DNA of 64,000 bases from Candidatus Heimdallarchaeota archaeon (GCA_020353515.1 CP070695.1:4715414-4779413); one strand, 5' to 3'. Counted from the stretch's first letter, positions 1-9,117 are shown. Notes: generated by a model from the sequence alone, not told the origin. Made by a program: numbers and translations.

Positions 1-535
1 ACAGGTTCTGTATAATCACATATTTGACATCTTAATTGCTGGGTCATTAATATCATCTCACTTAAATTGATTATTTGTTATTTTACATATATTAAATTCT
101 TCATTTTTTGAATTCAAACACTTCAATTGGTTATTAATGCTTTCTTAAGATCAAACAGGCAATATTTTCTAAATGACCTAGAGTTTCTTTAGCTTAAGGA
201 ATTATGTACTTAAAAATTAAACCTTTGATAACTCTCTGAGAAGGGAATTATATTGAGATTAGAGTGAGGGTCTGCTTTATTTCACATTAATCTGTTAGAT
301 GTAAAAGCCTTATGTTGTTTTTTTCGTAGTATAGTTTTAATATCCATCAATCAATATAAAATATATATATTTGGAATAAATTTCACTTTTCATAACATGG
401 AACCTAAATAAGACAAGATTTTAACGAAAATTAGATGAAACCTTATCTAATTTTATCTAATTTATTTTGAAAATTAGCTTTAAATTTTAAAAATTATACA
501 ATAACACACTAAATTCAGAAGGATGATGTGATTGA
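1..535. other. AT-rich non-coding region before the Lrp gene
   Basis: No convincing open reading frame was seen on either strand; all frames are broken by frequent stops. The last 110 bases hold a repeated motif (entry at 427-463) and an AT-rich TATA-like stretch around 480-497 that suits the promoter of the downstream Lrp-TRASH gene. Nothing else recognisable was found. Confidence 0.6.
427..463 (+). promoter_or_regulatory. Repeated ATCTAATTT motif, likely operator of the Lrp gene
   Basis: The motif ATCTAATTT occurs twice in direct orientation (from about 445 and 455, one helical turn of 10 bp apart) and once inverted as AAATTAGAT at about 428-436. It lies 75-110 bp before the regulator gene, upstream of a TATA-like stretch. 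Lrp-family proteins often bind helically phased AT-rich sites near their own promoter, so autoregulation is a reasonable inference. In DNA this AT-rich a chance repeat cannot be excluded. Confidence 0.4.
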
Positions 536-1138
536 ATGGTGAAAATTGAATTGGATAATGCCGATCTAACTATTCTAAACCGTTTAAATGAGAATGGTCG
601 AATTACTTATTCCGAGTTAGCGAATGAGCTTAATCTTACAGTTCCTACTGTGAAATCTCGCATTGATAAGTTAACAAAAATTGGAGTTATCCATCACATT
701 GGTGTCTATTTAAATCCACATTCATTGACAAACGAGAGTGCTGCGTTAATAAAGGTTAAAGTTGATAAAGAAGAAAAGAAAGAGTTCATTAAGTTCTTAA
801 CTTCAGTAAATGAAGTAAGAGAGGTATTTGAAGTCTTAGATGAGTTTAATCTTATGATGATAACCCAAAATCAACCACTTAATATGCACCACATTTTGTA
901 TGAAGAAATCAAAGCTCATTCTTACGTCAAAAACGCAGAAATCAATATACTTGTGAAGGAAGTTTTCGCGAATCCTCATCGTATTCCTAAACAGAGTCAG
1001 CTCCTAAACGTTCGGTGCGAATATTGTGGTAAACAGATAAGTGAGAGTTATGAAACCGAAAAATTTGAAGAAATTCGACACTATTTTTGTTGTACAAGCT
1101 GCTTAAGGAATTACAAGAAGTGGAGAGAGTCTCAATAA
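536..1138 (+). CDS. Lrp/AsnC-family regulator with C-terminal TRASH metal-binding domain
   Basis: Residues 5-60 form an AsnC-type winged helix (LDNADLTILNRLNENGRITY opens it), followed by an effector-like alpha/beta region to about residue 155. The C-terminus holds a TRASH-type zinc finger with CEYC near residues 161-164 and CCTSC near 187-191. Lrp-TRASH proteins in Sulfolobus and Halobacterium sense copper or related metals and control export genes; that role is inferred by family. No copper ATPase or metallochaperone lies beside it. The ATG is preceded by AAGGATGATGTG; an in-frame GTG 9 bases upstream is the alternative start. Confidence 0.85.
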   Translation: MVKIELDNADLTILNRLNENGRITYSELANELNLTVPTVKSRIDKLTKIGVIHHIGVYLNPHSLTNESAALIKVKVDKEEKKEFIKFLTSVNEVREVFEVLDEFNLMMITQNQPLNMHHILYEEIKAHSYVKNAEINILVKEVFANPHRIPKQSQLLNVRCEYCGKQISESYETEKFEEIRHYFCCTSCLRNYKKWRESQ

Positions 1139-1190
1139 ACCTATATCATTTCTAGGAAATTTAAACCTAGTGTATATTCCGTGATTTAAC

Positions 1191-2012
1191 TCATTTTTGG
1201 AGATACCAAGCGCACGTACAATTTCTTTGCTCTGGTAACTGAGTGATAACGTCATGAAAGATTTGTTTTAGACTTGCTGCACGAGAGTTGAAAATGTCAA
1301 GAACCTCACTGTGACTAAGTTGCTTCTGGAGGCCTGCTGCCATATTTGTCACCACAGCTAAAACGCCGTAACAAATCCCAAGTTCACGACATAAAATTGC
1401 TTCGGATGAATTGGTCATACCAACCACATCCGCTCCCATTTGTTGTAGCGCTTTAATCTCAGCTGGTGTTTCGAAACGAGGGCCCATTGTAGTTGCGTAA
1501 GTTCCTGCAGTGTGTGTATCATGATCATCCTTGAGAACTTCTGAAAGAATTTTACGAATCTCGGGACAATAGGGTTCGCTCATATCAAGATGAACAACCC
1601 CTGATTTCGTTATTCCTTTCTGAAATTCAACACTAAAGTCTCCATCAAAAAAAGTTATTGGACGGACAAAATCAATAAATTGATCAAGGAGAACATAATC
1701 TCCAGGGTTTATTAAGGGTCGTAAACTACCTACTGCACTCGTGGCAATGACTTTGGGGATAGCTAATGAATGAAGAGCATATATATTAGCCTTAAAATTG
1801 ATTTTGTGAGGAGGAATGTTATGAAGACCTCCATGCCGAGGTAAAAAGAATAGAATTTTCTCCTCGAATTCTTGTTGGTAGATAGTTACAGGTTTAGAAT
1901 CAAACGGGGTAGTAATGGAGATCTTTGACGGTTCTTCTAAGAAGTCATAAAATCCTGATCCTCCAATGATACAAAATTTATTACTTGTTTCCATACCATT
2001 AAGAGTCTCCAT
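1191..2012 (-). CDS. mtnP: Methylthioadenosine/methylthioinosine phosphorylase (PNP family 2)
   Basis: The 273-residue protein has the family 2 purine phosphorylase signature: IIGGSGFYDF at the N-terminus for phosphate binding, the GPRFETPAEI block, and GMTNSSEAILCRELGICYG near residues 198-216. It cleaves methylthioadenosine or methylthioinosine with phosphate, recycling the by-product of polyamine synthesis; a BpsA-AdoMet decarboxylase fusion in this window would produce that by-product. The base-recognition segment reads VVTNMAAG, with Asn where adenine-specific enzymes carry Asp, so a 6-oxopurine substrate (methylthioinosine) is plausible. Two starts are possible, ATG at 2012 or the in-frame ATG at 1994. 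Confidence 0.85.
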   Translation of the reverse strand: METLNGMETSNKFCIIGGSGFYDFLEEPSKISITTPFDSKPVTIYQQEFEEKILFFLPRHGGLHNIPPHKINFKANIYALHSLAIPKVIATSAVGSLRPLINPGDYVLLDQFIDFVRPITFFDGDFSVEFQKGITKSGVVHLDMSEPYCPEIRKILSEVLKDDHDTHTAGTYATTMGPRFETPAEIKALQQMGADVVGMTNSSEAILCRELGICYGVLAVVTNMAAGLQKQLSHSEVLDIFNSRAASLKQIFHDVITQLPEQRNCTCAWYLQK

Positions 2013-2071
2013 TACGATTTGTTGGGATGTATATTTTAGAGATAATGAATTGAATGTCTAAAATTAGTTTT

Positions 2072-3253
2072 TTACCTTTTCTTCTTCTTTCGAATTGGTA
2101 TATAAAGTATTATACTGATTATAGCTAATATTTCGAAACCATTGGTATTTTCTGCATGTTTGATGTCCGTGGGTATAACTATCTTATTGACCACTATATC
2201 AGTATAGATTCTTTCCATGTTTTTAGTGACATTTCCCCATCCACTTGGATAGAATACATTTTCTTCTAATCCCAGAGAGTGGATTCCTGGAAAATTATCC
2301 TCACTTCGGTTGAATTTTTCAAACAAGGTTAGAATGGCTTTTGTGTTATTCTTAACAACACTTGGTACTGAAGTCCGATTTGAATCAACTGTGACAACAG
2401 TATTTGTGAAACCCTCAAGAATTCCTAAGGTATTATTATTCTGCAAAGCAGAGAAAATTAAATCATAACCTTGCTTGTCCAAATCTTCTGCTAATTTCTT
2501 TGCTTTGTCAGAATCAGTCCAGCTTTCCCAGAAATAGTCTACATAATATATCGAAATATCTACTTCAGTAGTGTTGCGCAAAAAACCACTCTGAAATCCC
2601 GAAATTAGCTGCCACGAACGAGGGTCTGATTTAGGATTTGATATTTCGCTCGGCCAAGTATTTCGATAAGTACAGACCATTGCAATTTTTTCTGGTGTGG
2701 GAGATATTGTTTCCGCTGTTAAAGTTCCTGCAATGAAACCGACATGACTTTCATTGAAGCTAAAAACCGCAGCATTATCACCCAAGGTATTCCCTAAATA
2801 CGAAGGAACCTGTCCAGATAAATCGTAAAAGAGAAACTTTGTATCGGGATAACGTTCTGGTAAGTAATTAGCTTTTTTCTCACGTCTAAGCTCATAACCC
2901 ATCAGTACAACTAAGTCATATTGATCCGTTTGTGCAAGCTGATCTGCTAATTCCGTATGATTAGTCTGTGTTCCGTCGTAATAATAAGTTATAGGTGGTC
3001 TAGAGTATTTCGTAAGTGGGAATACGGTATAGTTCATATTATATGTTTGGTTGACAAGATCGAACCCATTTAAAACATCATTAATGAAAGAAGAATCGTA
3101 CAACTCTGGAGAATCCAAGATTACAGCAATATTCCTTATTGCTTGGTTACTACTAGCTGTTCCTTGTTGAGGAAGAGCAACATCAAAGCTAGTTGAGACA
3201 AAGCAAAAAAGCAGTACAATTACTAATAAAATCTTCTTGTGTTGGTATTTCAT
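2072..3253 (-). CDS. BMP/Med-family substrate-binding surface protein
   Basis: I chose the start at 3253 because it opens a clean signal peptide, MKYQHKKILLVIVLLFCFVS; an upstream in-frame ATG at 3388 would bury it. The body resembles the basic membrane protein (BMP/PnrA) family, which binds nucleosides or other small solutes: NIAVILDSPELYDSSF near the start, DLVVLMGYE, and AAVFSFNESHVGFIAGTLTA. Several Asn-X-Ser/Thr sequons fit a secreted archaeal protein. The C-terminus has a hydrophobic stretch followed by RKKKKR, a membrane anchor. No ABC permease or ATPase genes adjoin it, so it may act as a sensor or stand-alone receptor rather than in transport. Confidence 0.75.
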   Translation of the reverse strand: MKYQHKKILLVIVLLFCFVSTSFDVALPQQGTASSNQAIRNIAVILDSPELYDSSFINDVLNGFDLVNQTYNMNYTVFPLTKYSRPPITYYYDGTQTNHTELADQLAQTDQYDLVVLMGYELRREKKANYLPERYPDTKFLFYDLSGQVPSYLGNTLGDNAAVFSFNESHVGFIAGTLTAETISPTPEKIAMVCTYRNTWPSEISNPKSDPRSWQLISGFQSGFLRNTTEVDISIYYVDYFWESWTDSDKAKKLAEDLDKQGYDLIFSALQNNNTLGILEGFTNTVVTVDSNRTSVPSVVKNNTKAILTLFEKFNRSEDNFPGIHSLGLEENVFYPSGWGNVTKNMERIYTDIVVNKIVIPTDIKHAENTNGFEILAIISIILYIPIRKKKKR

Positions 3254-3430
3254 GTGCGTGCCCCAATATGACTTAGATAGTAAGAGTGATCTTATTTTTG
3301 TTATAAAAATAATTTCTTTTGATTGTTTAGTTTTGGATTGGTAACTCATCAAATATTTGTTACTAATTCTAAATGTTTTGTTCAACAATAATATATTATG
3401 AAAAATGATTGATAAAAACTATTCATGTAA

Positions 3431-4714
3431 CTAATTAGATTTAGAGAGAATTATTTCTACTACTTGTTTCACGCCATGAGTGACGCCTTCAGTCATCATC
3501 CAACCATCGTTTCCTTTGAAACCATCGCCAATGAAAAAGAGATTGGGGATAACTGATGAATTTGATAGATCATTGCCTTGAGTGGACCAATTCACGGGCC
3601 ACTCTTTATGAAATGTATGAACACACAATTCATCCTCCTCTTTCAGTTGGGGAAATGTTTCTAGTAGTTCATCCCGTGCACGACGGGTATCATGGATGAT
3701 ATCAGAGGAATGGAAAACTTGATGAGTTAATAACAAATGCTCACCAGGTGGGGCGAGATTAGGGGAAATATTTGTTGGTTCTACTGCCCCTTTTATATAT
3801 TTATTTCCAGGAAATTGGGCCACAACCGAGGTTCTAAGAATTGGCACTTTAGATCGGTAAGCAAAACCACCACCTCGAGCAATTGGCATGGTAGGCAAAC
3901 GAAAAGGGATATGACTTCTTGATAATAATTCATTCACCTGAAAATAACCAATATTGAGGACAAAATCATTTGCATAAATTGCGAATTCTTCTTTTGTTTT
4001 TCGATCACGACAAATAGCTGATTTAATTTCAGTACCGTCAATTTCTAGTCGAACCAATTCACAGCTCTTTCGAAGAATCGAGCCTTTTTGACGAATATAT
4101 TCTACTAATCCAGTGGTAACAGCTTTACAACCTCCAATGGGAACCCCTGGTCGTCCTCTTTGGTATAACCTTCTAAAAAAGCGAAACATGCTTGCTGTGG
4201 ATATTTGGGAGATATCGATACTTAAAGCAAAACCTGTTAGTGCATTAAAGAAGTTATAAATTTGAGGATCTTCAGTCCTAGCTTCTAAAAACTCATGAAA
4301 CGATTCATTTCGACGTTCTGAATGACGTAAACTTGGAAATAATTTGCGAAAAATAAAAATCCGTTGACTCATTTTTGGAAACGCTTTCAAAATTCCCCAA
4401 AACTTTCTATGTTGAATCGGTTCGTGTTGAGGCCAATACCAAGCTGTAAAATATTCATTTTCGATGATTTTAAGAGATAAATTCAGATCCTGTAAGAGAG
4501 TCACTCCCAAAGGGCCATTACGGGAATGTGGGATCATATGAACCGCTCCAGTAGGTATTTCAAATCCATCATGTTTGATTGATGTGAATCGTCCTCCAAA
4601 AAAAGGCAGTTTTTCTACAAGAAAACTCTTCTGACCACGTTGAGCCAATAAGCTTGCTGATAATAATCCACCAATTCCTCCTCCTGCTATAAATTGATCA
4701 TAATGTTCTGTGAT
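3431..4714 (-). CDS. FAD-dependent oxidoreductase, phytoene desaturase-like
   Basis: The reading frame codes for a Rossmann FAD motif (QFIAGGGIGGLLSAS) followed by the substrate region and a C-terminal FAD-contact segment (FFIGDGFKGNDGWMMTEG). This is the CrtI/amine-oxidase-like fold used by carotenoid desaturases and related flavoenzymes; the substrate is unknown. No ATG, GTG or TTG lies before the FAD motif: the first in-frame TTG, at 4648, would remove it. The likeliest start is the ATC at 4714-4712, which sits six bases after a run of eight G that could act as ribosome binding site and yields ITEHYDQFIAGGG. A point change in the start codon or an assembly error is the alternative. A ferredoxin frame ends three bases upstream in the same phase. 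Confidence 0.65.
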   Translation of the reverse strand: MTEHYDQFIAGGGIGGLLSASLLAQRGQKSFLVEKLPFFGGRFTSIKHDGFEIPTGAVHMIPHSRNGPLGVTLLQDLNLSLKIIENEYFTAWYWPQHEPIQHRKFWGILKAFPKMSQRIFIFRKLFPSLRHSERRNESFHEFLEARTEDPQIYNFFNALTGFALSIDISQISTASMFRFFRRLYQRGRPGVPIGGCKAVTTGLVEYIRQKGSILRKSCELVRLEIDGTEIKSAICRDRKTKEEFAIYANDFVLNIGYFQVNELLSRSHIPFRLPTMPIARGGGFAYRSKVPILRTSVVAQFPGNKYIKGAVEPTNISPNLAPPGEHLLLTHQVFHSSDIIHDTRRARDELLETFPQLKEEDELCVHTFHKEWPVNWSTQGNDLSNSSVIPNLFFIGDGFKGNDGWMMTEGVTHGVKQVVEIILSKSN

Positions 4715-4717
4715 ACT

Positions 4718-5011
4718 TTACCCCCCCCAATTTGTTTTTATTGCTGAGACAGGACAACTCATTATGCAAAGACCGCATTTATTACATTTTTGTAAGAATT
4801 GTGATATCCCTTCTACTCTAAAACCTCCAACAGGACAGATCATTGAGCAATATGCACAACCAACACACTTTTGAATATTAATCTCAATATTTTGCAAAAT
4901 TTTTCGACCATAGGTTAAATCAGGAGGTTCAGAATCAATTTTCTTTAGTTTTTCTTTCAGTCCATCACAATTCGAAAGTTTCTTAAGATATGCGCGGAGT
5001 CTTGTATATAC
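4718..5011 (-). CDS. Small 2x[4Fe-4S] ferredoxin-like protein, start codon unclear
   Basis: Translation of the minus strand gives about 97 residues with two full [4Fe-4S] motifs, CVGCAYCSMICP and CNKCGLCIMSCP, and a basic N-terminal helical stretch (AYLKKLSNCDGLKEKLKKI). It would pass electrons to or from the downstream FAD oxidoreductase, which follows in the same frame directly after its TAA stop. The frame is open from 5032 but contains no ATG, GTG or TTG before the first cluster motif. An ATG at 5013 is out of frame by one base. Either a non-standard start is used or a small indel has altered the 5' end. The coding signal itself is clear. Confidence 0.6.
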   Translation of the reverse strand, partial: VYTRLRAYLKKLSNCDGLKEKLKKIDSEPPDLTYGRKILQNIEINIQKCVGCAYCSMICPVGGFRVEGISQFLQKCNKCGLCIMSCPVSAIKTNWGG

Positions 5012-5062
5012 ATTGAGCTTAAAATATGATAATCAAATCTCATAAAAGAATTAATCAGAAGG

Positions 5063-5905
5063 GTGACCAAGATGGTATCAAAACTTATGGTAGCAGGAAT
5101 CATTGTATTAATCCTAGGTGGCTTTTTATTTGTGTTATTTACTCTTTTATTCCCGATGCTTGGAATTGCACTTTATCCTTTCTATACTACAACTGGAAGT
5201 CAAGCTCGAAATGAGACCATCAGTCGAAACGACAGAGTCCAGATAGATCTGACTCCAGGTAGTCCTGGAATCCCCAGAGTTCTACTTCCATTATTGGGAG
5301 TTCAGTTAAAAGCCTCCTTCTATCTTCAAGGGGTTGGTGGTGGGTGGGAATGTGATGCAGTGCTTGTTTACAATGGTGATCAGGATATTGACATCGATGG
5401 AACAGACAGAACATTCTCTGGCAATACTGGAGGAGAGGGTGGACGAGTTTTAGCTACTATCTACACCTCTATCAATGCGGGTGCAGCATCAGCTAATTAT
5501 GACCTGTCTGTTGAAATTGACAATACTGGAGATAGTCGAATTTCCATGCTTGCCAGTCGAGTAGATATCACATATACTCTTTTTGCTCAGATCATTCCAG
5601 CACTTCTTGCCATCGCTGGTTTGGTTGTGACCATTGTGGGAGTTGTGACAAGTCGTAGACCTTCTGTACCCAAAGCAAAAGCTGCTCCTGGTGGATGGGA
5701 ACCTACATTACAATGGGGTGGTGGTGCAGCTGCGAAACAACCTAAAATGGCAATAAAGTCGACTACGGCGCAACCGAAAAAAGTCAAGAAAGTTGTTAAG
5801 AAAGCTGCTCCTGCGGGAGGAGCACAACAACCTTGTAAATTCTGTGGGAAACCAGTTCCAGCTTCAGCTTATTTCTGTCCTCATTGCTATGGAAAACTAC
5901 GTTAA
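5063..5905 (+). CDS. Membrane protein with C-terminal zinc ribbon
   Basis: The 280-residue protein has a long N-terminal hydrophobic segment (residues 5-38), an external domain rich in beta strand (about 45-170) with a GGEGG loop, a second membrane segment (about 173-195), and an Ala/Lys-rich cytoplasmic linker. It ends in a zinc ribbon, CKFCGKPVPASAYFCPHC. This layout is frequent in archaeal membrane proteins of unknown function. The start is GTG at 5063 or ATG at 5072, both just after AGAAGGG. It is divergent from the ferredoxin gene, with about 50 bp between. Confidence 0.7.
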   Translation: MTKMVSKLMVAGIIVLILGGFLFVLFTLLFPMLGIALYPFYTTTGSQARNETISRNDRVQIDLTPGSPGIPRVLLPLLGVQLKASFYLQGVGGGWECDAVLVYNGDQDIDIDGTDRTFSGNTGGEGGRVLATIYTSINAGAASANYDLSVEIDNTGDSRISMLASRVDITYTLFAQIIPALLAIAGLVVTIVGVVTSRRPSVPKAKAAPGGWEPTLQWGGGAAAKQPKMAIKSTTAQPKKVKKVVKKAAPAGGAQQPCKFCGKPVPASAYFCPHCYGKLR

Positions 5906-5938
5906 ATAGCTTATAACTACAAGATCAAAAGAGAAGAC

Positions 5939-5975
5939 GTTCGCCTTAGTTATAATTATCTAGGTTCAGGCGGAC
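5939..5975 (+). terminator. Hairpin after the zinc-ribbon gene, possible terminator
   Basis: GTTCGCCT at 5939-5946 pairs with AGGCGGAC at 5968-5975 (8 bp with one G-T wobble) around a 21-base AT-rich loop. It is followed by AATATCTTTTTA, a T-rich tract. It lies between the zinc-ribbon gene and the phosphofructokinase gene, so it could end the first transcript or act in the leader of the second. Confidence 0.35.
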
Positions 5976-6050
5976 AATATCTTTTTACTTCCATATTTGT
6001 GAGACACTTTTTTCAAATATTATTGAATTCAAATAACTTGGTGAAAGAGA

Positions 6051-7223
6051 ATGAAGAAAACTATTGGTGTTCTAACAGGAGGGGGAGATTGTCCAGGACT
6101 GAATAGTGTCTTATATGGCATCCTCCTCAAAGCAATGGATAATAAACATACTGTTATTGGAATTGAGAAGGGATGGAAAGGCTATCTTCAAAACTTAACT
6201 AGAGAGCTTGAGATAACGAAATTAGATGATTTACACACCATTGGGGGCACCATACTCTATACTTCACGAACTAATCCTTATAAAGAGGCTAAAAGGATAA
6301 AGGATCCAACTGAAAGGCAGAGACAGATCGAAATAACAGCAAAAAAAATGGCTTCTCAATTTAAAACATTAGGAATTGATGCACTAATAGCAATTGGAGG
6401 TGATGACACTCTAGGAGTGGCAGCAGCAATGCATCAATATGCTGGAGCTAAAATAGTAGGTGTTCCAAAAACAATTGATAATGATCTTTCGAGTACTGAT
6501 TATACTTTTGGATTTTGGTCAGCCATACAACTTGCTTCTAACACAATGGACAATATCACAACAACTTCTCGCTCTCACCAACGTATCTTTGTTGTGGAGG
6601 TGATGGGCCGAGATGCTGGATGGTTGACTCTAGTAAGTGGGATTTCAACAGGAGCCGATATAATTCTAATACCTGAAAGACCATTTGATTTTGAAACAGA
6701 TATTGTAAATGTATTAAAAGAACGTGTACAAGCAGAACGAAAACACCATATCATTGCCTGCAGTGAAGGGGCTGTACCAACAAAAGAATCATTAAAACGA
6801 GATTTCAAGACGATTACTGCAGAAACAATTGAGAAACTCCCTAAGGATGATTTTGGAAATCCTTTACTCTCGAAATTAAATATGTCAAAAATTATCGTAC
6901 GAGAATTAAGTCTCAGAGATGATTTGAAAACATTTTTTCGAAAGTACCAGGCGGAATTTGAAGTTCGTGATGTTGTTCTTGGTCACACCATGAGAGCAGG
7001 AACACCGAGCTCTTTTGATCGCATTCTTGGTTTAAGATTAGGTGCTAAGGCAGCACAATTAGTACAAGAAGATCGTTACGGTTTAATGGTATGTCTTCAT
7101 GGAGAAAATATCGAAACAGTAACTTTGACAGCAGGAGCAAAAAAGAAACTTGTACCACTTGACTCTGATTTACTCGAGCTACGTGATTTAATAACAAGAG
7201 TTAAATGTGAGAGCAGATTATAA
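6051..7223 (+). CDS. pfkA: 6-phosphofructokinase, probably pyrophosphate-dependent
   Basis: A 390-residue family A phosphofructokinase that phosphorylates fructose 6-phosphate in glycolysis or runs the reverse reaction if PPi-linked. Visible motifs are GVLTGGGDCPGLN (1-19), GGTILYTSRTNP, IAIGGDDTLG (113-122), PKTIDNDLSSTDYTFGF (139-155), and VEVMGRDAGWLTL. ATP enzymes carry GGDG and PGTIDND; here Asp119 and Lys140 occupy the two positions that mark PPi-dependent enzymes, so PPi is the predicted phosphoryl donor. Most archaea use ADP-dependent kinases of another fold, so this family is uncommon there. A methyltransferase gene starts 20 bases downstream, suggesting a shared transcript. Confidence 0.9.
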   Translation: MKKTIGVLTGGGDCPGLNSVLYGILLKAMDNKHTVIGIEKGWKGYLQNLTRELEITKLDDLHTIGGTILYTSRTNPYKEAKRIKDPTERQRQIEITAKKMASQFKTLGIDALIAIGGDDTLGVAAAMHQYAGAKIVGVPKTIDNDLSSTDYTFGFWSAIQLASNTMDNITTTSRSHQRIFVVEVMGRDAGWLTLVSGISTGADIILIPERPFDFETDIVNVLKERVQAERKHHIIACSEGAVPTKESLKRDFKTITAETIEKLPKDDFGNPLLSKLNMSKIIVRELSLRDDLKTFFRKYQAEFEVRDVVLGHTMRAGTPSSFDRILGLRLGAKAAQLVQEDRYGLMVCLHGENIETVTLTAGAKKKLVPLDSDLLELRDLITRVKCESRL

Positions 7224-7243
7224 TCGCGGTCTTAAGTTATTCA

Positions 7244-9094
7244 GTGGTGAACAACCACTACCTAAAGGAAGAAGACTCTTTGCAGGAGAAAGTTAGAATA
7301 AAGTCTTTAGGGCAATACTTCACTCCTGTTAATATCGTTCAACTTATGATCGATCTAATCTCGACAAACTCAAAAGCAAAAATTCTTGAACCAAGTGCTG
7401 GTAAAGGTATTTTTCTTTCACAATTAGTTAGTAAGGGATATGAGAATCTCACTGGGATAGAAATTGATCCCAATCTTGCAAAACAATCATCAATTCCGAT
7501 AAATATTGGAAATTTTTTTGATTTTCCTATTTCAAGAAAGTTTGACGTCGTTATCGGAAACCCACCATACATTCGGTGGAAGAACCTCTCACTTGACCAA
7601 CGAAAATATTTCAATTCTACATTATTCTGGCAGAAACGCATGAATGGTTTAACAGACATTCTACAACCATTTATTTTTAAAAGCGTAGATCACTTAAAAC
7701 CAGGGGGAGAATTAATTTTTATTACACCACTCTTTTGGATGCAAACTCTTCATGCTGAGCCATTAAGAAGGTTCTTATTAGAAAATGGCTCTCTAGAGGT
7801 AATTATTAATTTTCATGAAACCCGAATTTTTCCGAAAGCAAACCTTAATCTTGTGATTTTCAAATATCGAAAAGAAAAGCAAAAACAACTTCTAAAAATT
7901 ATTAACTATTGGCAAAAAGGAAAACTAAATCCTGATATTCTTGAAAATATCCGTTGGCTCCTTCATGATCCATCATCTTGGAAATCAACCGCGACAAACG
8001 ATGGCAATCTAGAATTTTTTCAGACTCATCAACCTTACAACTCATCACCTTGGCGATTTCTTCCACTTGAGACTGAAGAAAAATTATCATTGTTTGAAAA
8101 AGCATGTCAATTTTCACCAGAAATTGATGTAAATGGGCATAAAATACGTCTTTCACACCTATATTCAAAGAATGACCTCATATTAATGGAGTATCCTAAA
8201 AAAATGTGCAAAAAAATGTATTTGGATCAAAAAACTTATTTTATACCACTTTCTAAAGCTCTATTGACAGAGTATTTCACGAATAATGAAGATTTTTCAC
8301 AATCGCTCCCTCCACGCTATATACAAATTGGGGATATCGTTGAGATCGGTAATGGTATGGTGAGCGGTCTAGACAAAGCATTCCAGTTAAAATTTGACAC
8401 ACATTTGAATAAAGAAGAAAAGGAATTAATTATCCCTGTGGTAAAAGCAAAATCCATACGTCGTTTTTACGCAGAATCTTTAACCCAATATTTTCTGGTT
8501 AAACCTGACATTATTTCCACTGAAAATGATCTAAAAAGAAACTTCCCTTCCCTATATGAACAACTTCTACCGTTCCAAGACGCTTTAAGGAAAAGATATC
8601 AATATAACAGGGAAATTCCATATTGGGAATGGGTTTTCATCAGAAACTACAAACTAATGAAAGATGCAGAAGCTTTAATCTGTGTTCCTTGTAAGGATCG
8701 ATTTGACAAAAGAAAACACTTTCGATTCGCTCTGTGTGAAAAGGGTATATTTACGACACAAGATGTCACCGTTTTGGTGAAATTCAACTGGGTCAAAGAA
8801 TCCCTTGAATATATAACTGCTTTCTTAAATAGCAAGGAAGTTTTTGATTGGGTCATAAATAAAGGTCTTATAAGGGGGGGAGTCGCAGAATTTTCAGAAG
8901 AACCCTTGAAACGTATTCCATTTCGTCTAATTGATTGGAATTCTCCAACTGAATGCCAGATTCACGATAGGATTGTAGAATTAGTACAAGATATCTTTTC
9001 AACTAAAAAAGAAAATGTTTCAAAGATTTCTGAGATTAATCTGTTGGTTTCTCAGCTGATTGATCTTGGAAAAAAAAATTCTCAACAATTATAA
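7244..9094 (+). CDS. N6-adenine DNA methyltransferase (Eco57I/TaqI-like)
   Basis: The N-terminal third is a gamma-class N6-adenine methyltransferase: QYFTPVNIVQLMIDLI, SAM motif I AKILEPSAGKGIFLSQL (about 44-60), and catalytic motif IV DVVIGNPPYIRW (about 100-111). The C-terminal half has the beta-rich look of a TaqI-type target-recognition domain. No nuclease motif is apparent in the N-terminus, which starts almost at the methylase, so this looks like a methyltransferase only. It starts at tandem GTG codons 20 bases after the phosphofructokinase gene and is followed 23 bases later by a second N6-methyltransferase, so the two may act together. Confidence 0.8.
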   Translation: MVNNHYLKEEDSLQEKVRIKSLGQYFTPVNIVQLMIDLISTNSKAKILEPSAGKGIFLSQLVSKGYENLTGIEIDPNLAKQSSIPINIGNFFDFPISRKFDVVIGNPPYIRWKNLSLDQRKYFNSTLFWQKRMNGLTDILQPFIFKSVDHLKPGGELIFITPLFWMQTLHAEPLRRFLLENGSLEVIINFHETRIFPKANLNLVIFKYRKEKQKQLLKIINYWQKGKLNPDILENIRWLLHDPSSWKSTATNDGNLEFFQTHQPYNSSPWRFLPLETEEKLSLFEKACQFSPEIDVNGHKIRLSHLYSKNDLILMEYPKKMCKKMYLDQKTYFIPLSKALLTEYFTNNEDFSQSLPPRYIQIGDIVEIGNGMVSGLDKAFQLKFDTHLNKEEKELIIPVVKAKSIRRFYAESLTQYFLVKPDIISTENDLKRNFPSLYEQLLPFQDALRKRYQYNREIPYWEWVFIRNYKLMKDAEALICVPCKDRFDKRKHFRFALCEKGIFTTQDVTVLVKFNWVKESLEYITAFLNSKEVFDWVINKGLIRGGVAEFSEEPLKRIPFRLIDWNSPTECQIHDRIVELVQDIFSTKKENVSKISEINLLVSQLIDLGKKNSQQL

Positions 9095-9117
9095 GCGGAT
9101 TAACTAAGGGATAGTTT

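Noticed and set aside
5026..5214. Small plus-strand ORF overlapping the zinc-ribbon membrane gene
   Set aside because: It runs in another frame of a better supported gene and has no domain.
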